This document shows, one piece after another, positions 24,686 to 34,743 of a stretch of 64,000 nt of DNA. The notes under the pieces are model-generated. The model saw nothing but the letters and a program-made list of their open reading frames with translations, was not told where the DNA came from and did not search any database. The position numbers and the translations under genes are program-made. This DNA is from Pseudoips prasinana (lineage: Eukaryota; Arthropoda; Insecta; Lepidoptera; Nolidae), in contig OX621243.1 of assembly GCA_951640165.1 (NCBI GenBank), positions 8,680,001 to 8,744,000 of the forward strand, read 5' to 3'. Within the stretch, counting starts at the first letter, position 1; every line of letters begins with the position of its first letter.

Positions 24686-24918
24686 AGAAATGGTTCATAA
24701 CTTTTCTGTAAAAATGCCAAGTAATGAAGCAAAAACTGTATTCTGTCAGCACATGTAGATACAAAAGAAAAAAGATTTACTCAAAAAATTGCACGGACAA
24801 TTAAAATATAAAATAACAATAAAACTAGAAACAAAATAAAAAACATAGACACTTGTTGTCCATGCAAGCCTGAAATGGCACCATCTCAGGATTTACTAGA
24901 ACATTTTATTGTTCTAAC

Positions 24919-24960
24919 GCTGGTTATTCTGATGGTGATGGCACCATCAGAATAACCAGC
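24919..24960. repeat. Perfect hairpin, 19-bp arms and 4-nt loop
   Basis: GCTGGTTATTCTGATGGTG (24919-24937) faces its exact reverse complement at 24942-24960 across the loop ATGG. Weaker pairing extends outward (GTTCTAAC versus AGAAC). The same general design, 19-26 bp arms with a 3-4 nt loop, is seen at 13490-13539 and 29523-29577. Confidence 0.85.
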
Positions 24961-25977
24961 AGAACACTAATGGTAGTGTTATAATAATAATTTATTTAAT
25001 GACAGGCACCAAGGCCCACTGGTTAGTAACAAATTTTAACTTAAAACGAATGTTAGGTAATACAATCAGTTATGATACCAATTTCTGATTTTATTCCGGA
25101 GATTACTCGTTCCTTAATGATATTGGGATTAGCACTTACTTAATGGCCTGAATCCATACAAAACAGTAGCGTATTCCCGTTAACATGTAGTAGGCAACGC
25201 AACTGCTTAAAGAGAGGACTTAAATTTACTACCTTATCTACTTTGTTATAATGTTAAAATATTGAAAGTACATATGAATATACTACCACGAAATTTATAA
25301 ACGCAGTAAAGAACATGTCGTTCACATGTTCTTTATTTCTTTTATAAATTGTGCGGCAGAATACAAAAGCAGTTGGCGCACTAAGTCAGAAAGCAGAAGT
25401 TAATTGTTGTTGCCGCTATCTGACTTAGTCCATTTTGTGCGCTGCGTTTTGATTATTTATTTTAAATTTTGTTCTATAACTAGAAAAGTGGAGCAGATGA
25501 AGATTTGGAGACAAGGCTTATATATTTTGTTTCAGTAATGTTTCTTTCTATAAAACGCAAAGTAACAAAACATAAACCGTACCCAAAAAGCACACGTAGT
25601 TTTGCGTATGATACCAATTACTCACTTTTTATGTGTGTTTTTTAACCATGTTGTGATTAAACCTTAAATCACTCAATGAAAAAAAATATCTAATTTACAC
25701 TTTATAACTGCTAATAGATATTATTATGATTCTATTACATCAGTAATCCGGCTTCCATAATTTTAAAATGATAAATTTACGCGTACGTAGAATATTCGTT
25801 TCGAAATTTAGTGAACAACGGCCAATTGGATTGCTTAGAATCGTATTAAGTAAGATCATAAAAACAAAATGCGTTTGTAAAATCAATGACCTCAATATTC
25901 CTAACTAAAATAAACTTATTTTTTTTTAACTCTTTCCATATTGTCGCGATCTATTAATAGTCCTGAATCTATACAAA

Positions 25978-26182
25978 TAAATAAATTTTTGTCTGTCTGT
26001 CTGTCTCTTTGTTCCGGCTAATCTCTGAAATGATTGGACCAATTTTGACGGGACTTTTATTGGCAGGTAGCTGATGTAATAAGGAGTAACTTAGACTACT
26101 TTTATTTTAGAAAAAGTTTTTATTTTACTAAAAAAACGAAATAAACTAATTAACACGCGGACGAAGTCGCGGGCACAGCTAG
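25978..26182 (+). mobile_element. Non-autonomous Helitron
   Basis: Starts A|TCTATACAAATAAATAAA and ends GGGCACAGCTAG|T. Just inside the end, CGCGGACGAAGTCGCG forms the expected 3' hairpin. 205 bp, non-coding, with a GTCTGTCTGTCTGTCT run near the 5' end. It shares its terminal 10-12 bases with the 320-bp Helitron family but has a different interior. Confidence 0.8.
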
Positions 26183-26362
26183 TAGTAACTAAGCGGTGAA
26201 CACTTATTTCCTATAACATTGTAGGTATAAAACATTAAAGCTATTCTTTTTCTAAGCTTACCTGACCGAGCAGAAACTGGCGTCGCGCGTTATAAAGCGA
26301 CCAGCATCGCAAACCGTCACGTATGAAGGGGCCCTTATCGAGTGGTCATCTAATTGTTTTTT

Positions 26363-26638
26363 TTAACCCTCTGGTAATAAGGCAAAATGTCATGGTAATT
26401 CATTATAATGTTATATTTAACCCTAAGGCCAACTTTTTTGGGCGTCTGATGATGTTTTTTTCGAGTTAATTAATTTTGGGATGATGAGAAGTGTTTGTAT
26501 TAGGCAGGTAGAATGAGGATGTTTATTATTTACTTAATATGAAATTTTCTTTAATTAACTACACATTTCTAGAATAATGATCCGTGTACCTACCGGATGA
26601 AAGAAACAATGTACCGAAAAGTGATACCAGAGGGTTAA
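26363..26638. mobile_element. piggyBac-type MITE with TTAA target duplication
   Basis: TTAA (26363-26366) followed by CCCTCTGGTA, and at the other end TACCAGAGGG (26625-26634) followed by TTAA (26635-26638). A TTAA duplication flanking termini that begin CCC is the hallmark of piggyBac-superfamily elements. The 268-bp body has no transposase ORF, so it would depend on an enzyme in trans. It lies about 450 bp from the ABCG exon at 27094. Confidence 0.85.
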
Positions 26639-27093
26639 AATATAATTTATATATTTATTATGTTGTTTATTTAGAACTTGTTACTTGTTACTTGCACTTT
26701 TGCGGTCACTGACCTGACTGGACTGACCGCAAGCCCAGTTGCTTAACTTAGTCAATCTCTTACGCACCGCCGCGCCGAGAGCATCTGACTTACGATTAAT
26801 GGATCGGCTTACAAAGAATTATTTAAATTTAACTATCTACTCAATACGTTAGCGGTGATAGATATCTCCGCATTGGACTGCTAGCTTCGCCTGTTTTTCG
26901 CACGTAAACAATACGGGGATAGCACCCAAATTTCTTCCCTACACAATGCGCGCATAACGGCCAGGCTCCTTTTTGAACCCTGCTATGGTTATAATTTATC
27001 CCCGAGGATATAACTTTTCCAAAACAATATCTAAAACCAATTATATTAGTTATCAAGAGTTATTCATTTATTAAATAATTCAAATAAACTTAC

Positions 27094-27239
27094 GTCGTTG
27101 GTTCATCTAAGAAGATGATAGGTGGATTGTTGACAAGCTCCAAAGCGATAGACAGTCGTTTCAGTTGTCCTCCGGAGAGATGTTCAGTCAATGTGTTCTT
27201 GTGCTCCAGTAGTCCAAGGGTTTGTAGGATTTCTCCCAC
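27094..27239 (-). CDS. ABCG half-transporter, internal exon with signature motif and Walker B
   Basis: Minus-strand exon of 146 nt, acceptor TTTTTTCAG ending at 27240 and donor GTAAGT from 27093. It encodes [16 protein letters not shown], then [15 protein letters not shown] (ABC signature LSGGQ), then IIFLDEPTT (Walker B with the catalytic glutamate). The last two bases start a threonine codon completed by the first base of the exon at 9840. It continues without a gap from the exon at 53505-53694 (AEKKLI|VGEIL). The order and spacing are those of the ABCG nucleotide-binding domain. No stop, frameshift or missing catalytic residue is visible, so the gene looks functional at this point. Confidence 0.96.
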
Positions 27240-27885
27240 CTGAAAAAATCAAAGATTGCCTCATGAGTTAATAAAACTTCTTAAGCACTCATAGTAAACA
27301 CCATAGATAAAAAGAGCCCGAAAATACGTATACCTACGTTATTATATATACATAGTATTCTTTTATTACGCATTAAGACATAAAAATCCGTTCGATAAAT
27401 TGTGTCATCTATTAATACACATTTTATCAAAAGGATTATTGTCTAGTTTTAAAATTTAGTTCAACGATTTCACTGGTATGGATCTAAAAATTACACAATC
27501 TTCAAAATCAAATCAATCGGTTAATAGATTAAGTTTTTTATACATAATAATTTGTTTCACTCATGTACATTTTTTTGAAGCACTTACATGCTTACGGCAC
27601 GGCGTCAAATAATTACTGTTCATGTATAAAAACCATAGCTGTTTTGCACAAATTAAAAACTATAAATATCTTAATATTTATAGCGGGCTTTTTACGGGCT
27701 TAAATATGTTATAAGAGGTTTAAAATAAGTAATGGGGGAAATTTGAGGAGCGTTTCTACCCGTGAATCTGAAAAAAAATACAAACAGTTTGTGATCCCTG
27801 ATGAAACAGCTGATCGTTATTCTTGTAAGCTTTTATTTTTGGTAATTTAGATGTCAACGGAGTTCAGTGTCATAGGAACATTAAT

Positions 27886-28400
27886 AATAATAATATCCAG
27901 GGACATTATTCACACACAGCCAACTGATCAAAAATTAAGCAGAACTTGTACTATGGATATCAGATAACTGATACACTACAAATACTACTATCCTTTTGTA
28001 AATACATGCTTACACACAGACACAGGGGACAATAATATCTAGGGACAATGTCACACTGACCATCCTAGCCCCAAACTAAGCAAAGCTTGTACTATGGGTA
28101 CCAGGCGACGATATACATACTTATATAGATAGATTAATACTTATATACATAGAAAACATCCATGACTCAGAAACAAATATTCGTGCTCATCACACAAATA
28201 TTTGCACTTACCGGGATTCGAACCCAGGACCACCAGCTTCGTAGGCAGGAGCACTACCAACTAGGCTACGGCTACAGGACAGACAGGCATGTACACAAAT
28301 ATGTGTCCTGGGTGGGAATCGAACCCACGACCTGCGGCGTGAAAGGCAGGCATTTATCAAACTTCCTCGATCCTTCCACAATGTATGGGTACCATACAAG
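27886..28400 (-). repeat. Cluster of three SINE-1-family copies
   Basis: Three minus-strand pieces lie in a row. 27886-28026 is a SINE-1 3' half starting at its ATT-type tail. 28028-28285 is a subtype with clear Pol III boxes on the minus strand (TAGCCTAGTTGG as A box, GGGTTCGAATCCC as B box). 28270-28400 is another head region with GTGGGTTCGATTCCCACCC. The second piece is nearly the same as 62045-62310. The stacking suggests repeated insertion into earlier copies. Confidence 0.75.
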
Positions 28401-28633
28401 TATATGTATATTTCAATTATTTATTACAAAAGCTTCCATCAAGATCATTACAATGTAGCCATGATGTGGATGAGTCAATTGATTATATACATACACGTAG
28501 TTTAAGAACGCATGCAGTATAAAAACAACAACCAAAACAATTATTTTTATTTATGTAGAACATTCGATCCACAGTTGTTTTATAGTTACATTTATTAATG
28601 CAATGGACTCTCTTTCATAATAGTTGACTATAC

Positions 28634-28861
28634 TTGACTGCCTCGTTGATCTAGCGGTAGGGTGTTCAGCCGCAGATAACGAGGTCCTGGAGTCAAATTC
28701 CGGGTTGGGCCAAAAATTGATTTTTCTGTTAAGAAAATTTATCAGTATCAGCCCGAAGTATGGGGTTGGCGGTATATCGCCCTCGTGCATCAAAGAACTT
28801 CCGGGAGATCCGCTATTTGCCCATTCTATCACACATGATCAGTAGTGATGGAATATTGTAA
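28634..28861 (+). repeat. SINE-2 copy, 5' part
   Basis: tRNA-derived head on the plus strand with A-box-like TTGATCTAGCGGTAGGG and a B-box-like GAGTCAAATTCC, then the family body (AAAAATTGATTTTTCTG, ATCAGTATCAGCCCG) to GTGATGGAATA. The family continues elsewhere (51370-51742) into a segment that here appears only after the Helitron and SINE-3 insertions, at 29398-29505. Confidence 0.7.
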
Positions 28862-29176
28862 TCGTTACATATAATAAAATCGTAGGAAAGTCAAAAATGT
28901 ACATTGAATATTTTTAAAAAAGGATACTTGGGGAGTGATCTACTATCGATATCGAAGCCAAAAATATAGTTTTTAGAATGTTTGTCTGTATGTATGTCCG
29001 GGCTAAACTTAAAATGTACTGCATGGATTTACTTCAAATTATGCATGAATATTCCTTCAATACAATTCAATATTACGTCAACATATAGGCTACATATTAT
29101 CATGCTATCACCTACGGGGGAGGGGCTGTGATCATTTATAAAGTTTATCGCGGGTAAAACCGCGGGGCACAGCTAG
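28862..29176 (+). mobile_element. Non-autonomous Helitron, 320-bp family (Hel-1), copy 1
   Basis: A|TCGTTACATATAATAAAATC at the 5' end and GGGCACAGCTAG|T at the 3' end. Hel-1 copies carry GCGGGTAAAACCGC 10-12 bases before CTAG, a perfect stem of the sort seen in Helitron 3' ends (here the 5' base of the hairpin reads TCGCGGG). 315 bp, no coding capacity. Four further copies are at 31685, 58721, 62610 and 63600, all in plus orientation. Confidence 0.85.
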
Positions 29177-29191
29177 TGTAATATATAATTG

Positions 29192-29397
29192 ACTGCACGG
29201 GTGGCGCAGCGGCTAAGACAGTCGCCTCGTCGCTTCGTGTCGCGGGTCGAGTCCCGCGCCGGGCATCTATTTGTTTGACCCATAAATAGTTGTTCTGAGT
29301 CTGGATGTAATTTGTGTCCGTCTATTATATGTCTGTAAAGTACCCCGCGATACACGGATTAAATTTCCTAGTGCGGGCGTTGTCTATTTAAAAAAAG
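29192..29397 (+). repeat. SINE-3 copy with intact Pol III boxes
   Basis: Starts near ACGGGTGGCGCAGCGGCTAA (A box region), followed by GCGGGTCGAGTCCCGC (B box with a self-complementary T-arm), then a body with GGATGTAATTTGTGTCCG and GTAAAGTACCCCGCG, ending in an A run at 29390-29397. Sister copies: 20853-21038 and 40046-40210, both minus strand. Confidence 0.8.
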
Positions 29398-29505
29398 TGC
29401 CCCTGTGTTTGCACAGATACTCGTGTACGATAATATGTCCCGCGCAGGTTGCTGGTCTCCATTAACACTGGTCGCCGTGGCCGAAATATGGATAGGAGGA
29501 CATTA
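29398..29505 (+). repeat. SINE-2 copy, 3' part
   Basis: GTGTTTGCACAGATACTCGT, TGTCCCGCGCAGG and GTCGCCGTGGCCGAAAT match the part of SINE-2 that should follow the piece ending at 28861 (compare the minus-strand copy at 51370-51742). The simplest reading is one SINE-2 split by Hel-1 and SINE-3. Confidence 0.6.
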
Positions 29506-29522
29506 CTATTTATAACTTCATC

Positions 29523-29577
29523 GTTTTATGCAGTGTACCTTATATGAAGTATTCATATAAGGTACACTGCATAAAAC
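29523..29577. repeat. Perfect palindrome, 26-bp arms and 3-nt loop
   Basis: 29523-29548 and 29552-29577 are exact reverse complements (core GCAGTGTACCTTATATG) around GTA. It directly follows the SINE-2 fragment and precedes the terminal-inverted-repeat element at 29712. No coding or known regulatory role is visible. Confidence 0.9.
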
Positions 29578-29711
29578 AAGCTTTCTTGACTATTCTTTTA
29601 AGAAACTAGATTTAAGCAAAAAATTTAGCCAACTTATTGTCTTCTTCAATCATCACGCTAGAGCTATATACTATCAAAGAGCTTATTAGTATATTATGGA
29701 TGCAAAATTTT

Positions 29712-30406
29712 TTGGTTCCCTATTCATTTGCATAAAATTTTAGGACAAAATATAACTTAGCATAATTTTGTTGGGCATAATTATATTTTCGCATAAAATA
29801 ATTATACGCATAACAGTTTACGCATAATTTCTCTAACCATAATAATGATTAAGGATAATATCCTAAAGCATAAATTTTAATATGCATAAAGTTCTAAAGC
29901 ATAACTTTTTTAAGCATAATATCCTAAGGCATAAATTTATTTACGCATAATGATATTAAAACATATTTTTATAGCAAGCATGCAGCAAACAAGCAAGCAT
30001 GCAGCATGCAAGCAAGCCTGCAGCAAACAAGGAAGCATACAGCATGCAAGCAAGCATGCAGCATGCAAGCAAGCATACAGCATGCAGCATTCAAACGAGC
30101 ATGCAACATGCAGCAGACAGGGTTTCTGTCACGGCTCCGGCGCTGCGGGCCTCCGGCGGCCCCCCGCGCCTACGCGATTTTAAATTACACTCTAGGGGTA
30201 GGACAAACAAGACTACGTGGAGTCGATTTTGCAGCAATTATAATAGTCATTAGGCCTAATAATGTTATGCGTATCAAATTTATGCCAAAACAAATTAGTC
30301 AAGATGATTATGCCAACATAAAATGTATGCCAAAACAAATTATGCCAGAATCGTTATGCCGAAGTATATTAGGACAAATAACATTATGCGAAAAGAAGGG
30401 ATCCCC
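29712..30406. mobile_element. Putative DNA transposon with inverted arrays of GCATAA motifs
   Basis: The left end (GGTTCCCTATTC..TTTGCATAA..) aligns, imperfectly but over about 70 bases, with the reverse complement of the right end (GGGATCCCTTC..TTTCGCATAA..), giving long degenerate terminal inverted repeats. The left 250 bp carries about a dozen GCATAA motifs, while the right 170 bp carries six or seven in the opposite orientation (TTATGC). The centre holds a tandem repeat (29972-30118) and a GC-rich stretch at 30130-30175. A 164-codon plus-strand frame (30006-30500) runs out through the right end and has no recognisable domain. I treat it as non-coding. Oriented subterminal motifs are typical transposase-binding arrays. 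The superfamily is unassigned. Confidence 0.6.
29972..30118 (+). repeat. Short tandem repeat based on GCAAGCATGCAGCAT
   Basis: About nine degenerate units of 11-19 bp built from AGCAAGCATGCAGCATGC and AGCATACAGCATGC. Each unit contains the palindrome GCATGC. It lies at the centre of the element at 29712-30406 and is open in all three forward frames, giving low-complexity peptides that should not be taken as proteins. Confidence 0.85.
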
Positions 30407-31124
30407 TTTTTTATATGTCTCCAAGGAAACTATTCGTGTCATTAATAGAGAAGTGTCATTCCAAAATATTGAGATGTATCTGATGAATAACGCATACTAA
30501 ATAAAGTGATACGTGATATGGCCCCTATTATAAATGTTATTCCTATATGGCCTTCGCTATTATTAGATTCTGTCTTATATATATGTAAAAAGCTACTGAG
30601 CTATTCTAGAATGAAATTAAAAAGGTAAAAAACACTAACATTACTTGTTTGCTCCTTTTTTTGACCGAGTTCCAGGTAAAGTTTACGTAAACAAATTACT
30701 GTGCAAATGTTTAAGGCGACACGTAGCCGGAAGACTTATTATAATTTGACCAGAAAATCTATCTTAGCTATCAGTGGTAACGTTGCCAACGTTCTGGAAA
30801 TGTTGCATCCGGGTATGTTTTTAATATAGTTTTATTTTGTATAGTTTTAGTGTAAGGTATGCATCATTTTGAATACTTTTATGTCAAGCCCATTTTTATG
30901 ATATTAAAAATATATAAAGCATCGAAATAAACAACAATATGTTTTTGTGTTTTTGCCACAATTACAATATTCTATCGTGTCTAGAAAATGTTATTCCTCC
31001 ACTATACATCGATAATCTTATGCAGTTGTACTTGTTAATTAACATCTCAAAGCTATAATGGGTATACAAACTGTATAAGCAGTCTAAATATTTGTAGTTA
31101 ATTTGTAATACTAGGTGCTATTCA

Positions 31125-31190
31125 AGTTCCGGCTATTAATAAGCGCTTTTTTAAATGTATGGAAATAATAAAATATATTTTATTTATTTA
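31125..31190 (+). repeat. LINE 3' tail related to R-b
   Basis: AAGCGCTTTTTTAAATGTAT followed by ATATTTTATTTATTTA resembles the 3' ends of R-b at 18352-18790 and 21480-21905. A Helitron begins at its last base (31191), so it is cut or immediately followed by that element. Confidence 0.5.
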
Positions 31191-31362
31191 CTAGCGGTGT
31201 CTCGCGGTTTTACCTGCTTCAAACATTATAAATTATAACTTATGTGCTATTCCGATATATATGCTCTATTACTACAATGTCTCAACAAAATCCGTTCGGT
31301 AGTTTTTGCATGAAAGAGTAACAAACATCCATACACACTTTCGCATTCACATTATTAGTAGA
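31191..31362 (-). mobile_element. Non-autonomous Helitron, short type
   Basis: On the minus strand it ends ..ACACCGCTAG|T with an adjacent AAAACCGCGAG stretch, and begins TCTACTAATAATGTGAATGC. 172 bp. The base before TC is T rather than A, so the 5' boundary is less certain. Similar in type to 32988-33172 and 58546-58720. Confidence 0.65.
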
Positions 31363-31684
31363 ATTTATACACTTGATTAAAACCTTTTCACATTATTACT
31401 AACAAAGTGTGTTTTTTATTTGGTATCACTTTAATACGGACCCAATTAAAATTCTGTATATTTCCAGTACTTACCGCTACAAAAAAATGCATCCGAAAAC
31501 CTGTTTGGGTTCAATCAACTGCATGCAAATAAAACTGATGTCAAGGGCAGCATAATTGATGAAGGTGTAGAAATTTAAACAAGTTCATATTCTTTTTGAT
31601 ACACCTACGTAACATAAACCCAAGATATTTACTTAAGATAACATGCCTCAACGCTGGGCTAGGATTTTGTGAAATTGGGTCATA

Positions 31685-32006
31685 TCTATACATATAATAA
31701 AATCGTAGGAAATCGTAGGAAAAACTGTACATTAAATATGTTTTTAAAAGGATACTTGGGACGTGATCTACAATCGATATCGAAGCCAAATATATAGTTT
31801 TAAGAATTTTTGCCTCTTTGTCTGTATGTAGGTATGTCCGGTCTAAACTCAAAAAGTACTGCATGGATTTACTTCAAATTTTGCATGAATATTACAAAGA
31901 GATCGGGTCAACATATACGCTACATATTGTCACGCTATCACATACGGGGGAGGAGCTGTGATAATTTATAAAATTTAACGCGGGTAAAACCGCGGCGCTC
32001 TGCTAG
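31685..32006 (+). mobile_element. Hel-1 Helitron, copy 2
   Basis: A|TCTATACATATAATAAAATC at the start and GCGGGTAAAACCGC, then CTGCTAG|T at the end. 322 bp. A small direct duplication (AATCGTAGGA repeated) follows the 5' terminus. Confidence 0.88.
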
Positions 32007-32987
32007 TCAATGATAAAACTTATAATAATCAAAAGTAGGGTCGTATCAAGAAATTAAAGCGTTTGCTGAAGAAAGGGAGGAATAGAGGAAGGTTTACCGA
32101 AAAGAAAATTGCGACACTTGGCAGTCAGGTTGGTGATCTCAGTGTGATGGTCATAGTAGAGACGGTGCTGCCCTAGATGGGGTGGCAATACTCTAGGCTA
32201 TCAGCCCAGCAAGTACTAGCAAAGCAGATAGGATCGATGGATCCAATTTTCAATTATTATGAATTATTTAAATGTTTTTTGACCAAAAACTATTGTTTCA
32301 AGATATCCAGTAGGAATACAAATATTTATTTATTTTCCCAGAATCCTGTAACATACGAAATTACAAATGTAATACTGGAGTCGTTCTTCCGTCCTCCGAT
32401 AATTGACCATGTCCTTCTGAAATGATCTTTACGATTCAATATAAAATAGACGTGATCTAATCTCATCAAAAGGACCTTTAAGAAAACTTCCATAGTAGCC
32501 TCTTAGATCAGTGTACCTGCTAAGAGTAACTAGAATAAAGATGAACTATAAAAATAAAAACATTTGTTTGTACTAAGGTTTCTAGTACTTGTACATATTA
32601 TGTCTTTGATGAAGAATTCACATTTAAATTTACTACTGTTTTAATGAGGCTGTTTTAATTCAGAAACGCCTTTGACTGTTAATTTATATCAATAGTTTGA
32701 ATAGGATAGAAGTTTATTGAAAATAAAAACATGATAAATAAAATATAAACCCACCAAACTGCATAACAGTTTGTCGGCGGAAATAGCGCTCGTTAACACA
32801 ATGACAATAATTATATCAATAAATACAAATACTAAAATACATACTAATACTAACTAAAACTAATAAAAATGAATACAATAATTTTAAGCGGAATTGTAGT
32901 AGTTTCACTGAGTAATACATTTTTAAGTTTATATCTAACAGTTTGTTTTTTTATTTTATTAACATTTGATCTTAACCAGGCAGGTAA

Positions 32988-33172
32988 TCCTACTAATATT
33001 ATAAAGGCGAAAGTTTGTGAGTGTGTGAGTGTGTATGTTTGTTACTTCTTCACGTCTAAACGGCTGGAGCGATTTTAATAAAATTTTGTATTGCGTAAGC
33101 TGAAACCCTGGATTAACACATAGGCTATAATTTATAAAGATTAACGCGGGTAAAACCGCGGTGCACAGCTAG
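32988..33172 (+). mobile_element. Non-autonomous Helitron, short type (Hel-2), copy 1
   Basis: A|TCCTACTAATATTATAAAGG at the 5' end and GCGGGTAAAACCGC plus GTGCACAGCTAG|T at the 3' end. 185 bp. The 3' ~45 bases are shared with Hel-1 but the 5' part differs. A second copy lies 95 bp downstream. Confidence 0.8.
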
Positions 33173-33266
33173 TTACTAATATGTACTACTGTCTTAATGA
33201 GGCTGTTTTTATTCCGAAATGCCTTTTGACTGTTACTTTATATCAGTTATTTGTGTTTCGGTAACA

Positions 33267-33446
33267 TACTAATATTATAAAGGCGAAAGTTTGTGACTGT
33301 GTGAGTGTGTATGTTTGTTACTTCTTCACGTCTAAACGGCTGAAGCGATTCTAATAAAATTTGGTATGTAATTAGATGATACCCTGAATTAACACATAGG
33401 CTATAATTTATAAAGTTAAACGCGGGTAAAAGGGTGGGGCATAGCT
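33267..33446 (+). mobile_element. Hel-2 Helitron, degenerate copy 2
   Basis: Repeats the sequence of 32988-33172 closely (ACTTCTTCACGTCTAAACGG and CACATAGGCTATAATTTATA are shared), but the 3' hairpin is damaged (GCGGGTAAAAGGGTG) and the terminal CTAG is changed to CTAC. This copy should no longer be mobile. Confidence 0.75.
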
Positions 33447-34743
33447 ACATAGTTACATATAAAATCAAGTAAGTGCAATTTGCAAAAAAGGGTTCCTTAC
33501 CATTATGCAACATTATCAATCTTGAGCAACATATATACGTCTTTTTTATAATTTTTGCTAAAACCGCAATAGAAATACTCAATAACAGTACTGATATACA
33601 GCCCGTTCACAGGCAGATGTATGGACGGACGGAAGGATAGACGAGCGGACGGACGGATAACTTACTTACTTAGCGTAAGAGTAGTGGTTACCCTTGTGTC
33701 AGAATTGTTCAAGCCGCCCAGGAGGCTCTGACATGGCTTAACGACTGTTGTCTAATGTCTACAACCGGGACTGACAGCTTAACGTACCCTCCGAAGCACG
33801 GAGATGCTCATAAATTAAACCACTTTGGCGGTCAACCATCTGACTGACTGTGAGCCTAGTTACTTAACCTCGCTGATCACTAACTGACTGGTGAGAGCAT
33901 CTAGCTATGAGCGCCTCGGGATGGATAACAGAAGATATATTATGTAGCAGTATGATTCCATTGGCACGTTTTGGGTTCGAATCCGTAAAAAAGATATTTG
34001 TATGGTATGTTTCGGTTGTAGCCTAATACCTACTCTTGATACTATATTAAAAAAAGGTAATGGTCTATAACTTCTTAAAAATTTGTTTTAACCGCTACGC
34101 CATTACGGTATATATTTATGTGCCCCATAAAAAGTACTTACTTCTATTCGCGCTCGAACGCCGCCCGCGCCGCACGCACGTATTTGTACGCCCGAACGCG
34201 CACCACGCGAATAAAAATAATAACAATAATAGTGTTGTAAATTTAATAATCATAGTGTTATGCTGACGCAAGTTATTGGCGAAAAATTAGTGAAACGAAA
34301 AAAAAACTAAAGTGTAAAAATGAACCAAAATTAAAGTGAAACAGATCAGCAGTGTTAAAAAAAAATACAAAAACAAACCGCTAAACTGTACAAATTTTAT
34401 CAACAAATACAAACAATAAAATAAGTAAAATAATTATTAACTAAAAAAATAACAACTAAACTATGTAAACAAAATAAAGTGAGAGTGACTCAGTGCAAAT
34501 ATTCGTATGATTCATCGTCTCGCAAATCCATTATCCAATCATATCAGTGGATCCCGAACATCACCTTATATGGCCACAACAAAGCTACAAAACGACGATA
34601 AATACCTATCATCCAATTAAAATAAGAAGCACTATTTGACACAGTATTATATCAAGAGCGGTAGCTTAGCGTCCCCGGAGCTTGCACTGATCGTTGTGGT
34701 CGAGGGTTCGAGCCAAGTAAGACACCATTGGAACTTTTTGTGC

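Larger units (their letters stand above)
9841..27093 (-). other. Intron of the ABCG gene, 17.3 kb
   Basis: Bounded by donor GTAAGT at 27093 and acceptor AG at 9842-9841. The interval is filled by repeats listed separately. Stretches with nothing recognisable to me: 9920-10970 (AT-rich), 11430-12040, 13600-14770, 15840-16230, 16320-18340 and 20130-20660. No other host exon was identified, apart from the open question of the CpG-rich block at 11040-11420. Confidence 0.85.

Noticed and set aside
28200..28300. tRNA-like sequence with A and B boxes
   Set aside because: The boxes continue into a conserved SINE body with a simple-repeat tail and there is no acceptor stem, so it is not a tRNA gene. 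The same holds at 13130-13388, 29192-29397, 40046-40210 and 62045-62310.
30006..30500. 164-codon plus-strand reading frame over the GCAAGCATGCAG tandem repeat
   Set aside because: Open only because the repeat lacks stops in all frames; low-complexity start, no domain, and it runs out through the end of the TIR element.
33630..33672. GGAC/GGAT microsatellite followed by TTAC units
   Set aside because: Ordinary short simple repeat with no flanking structure of interest.
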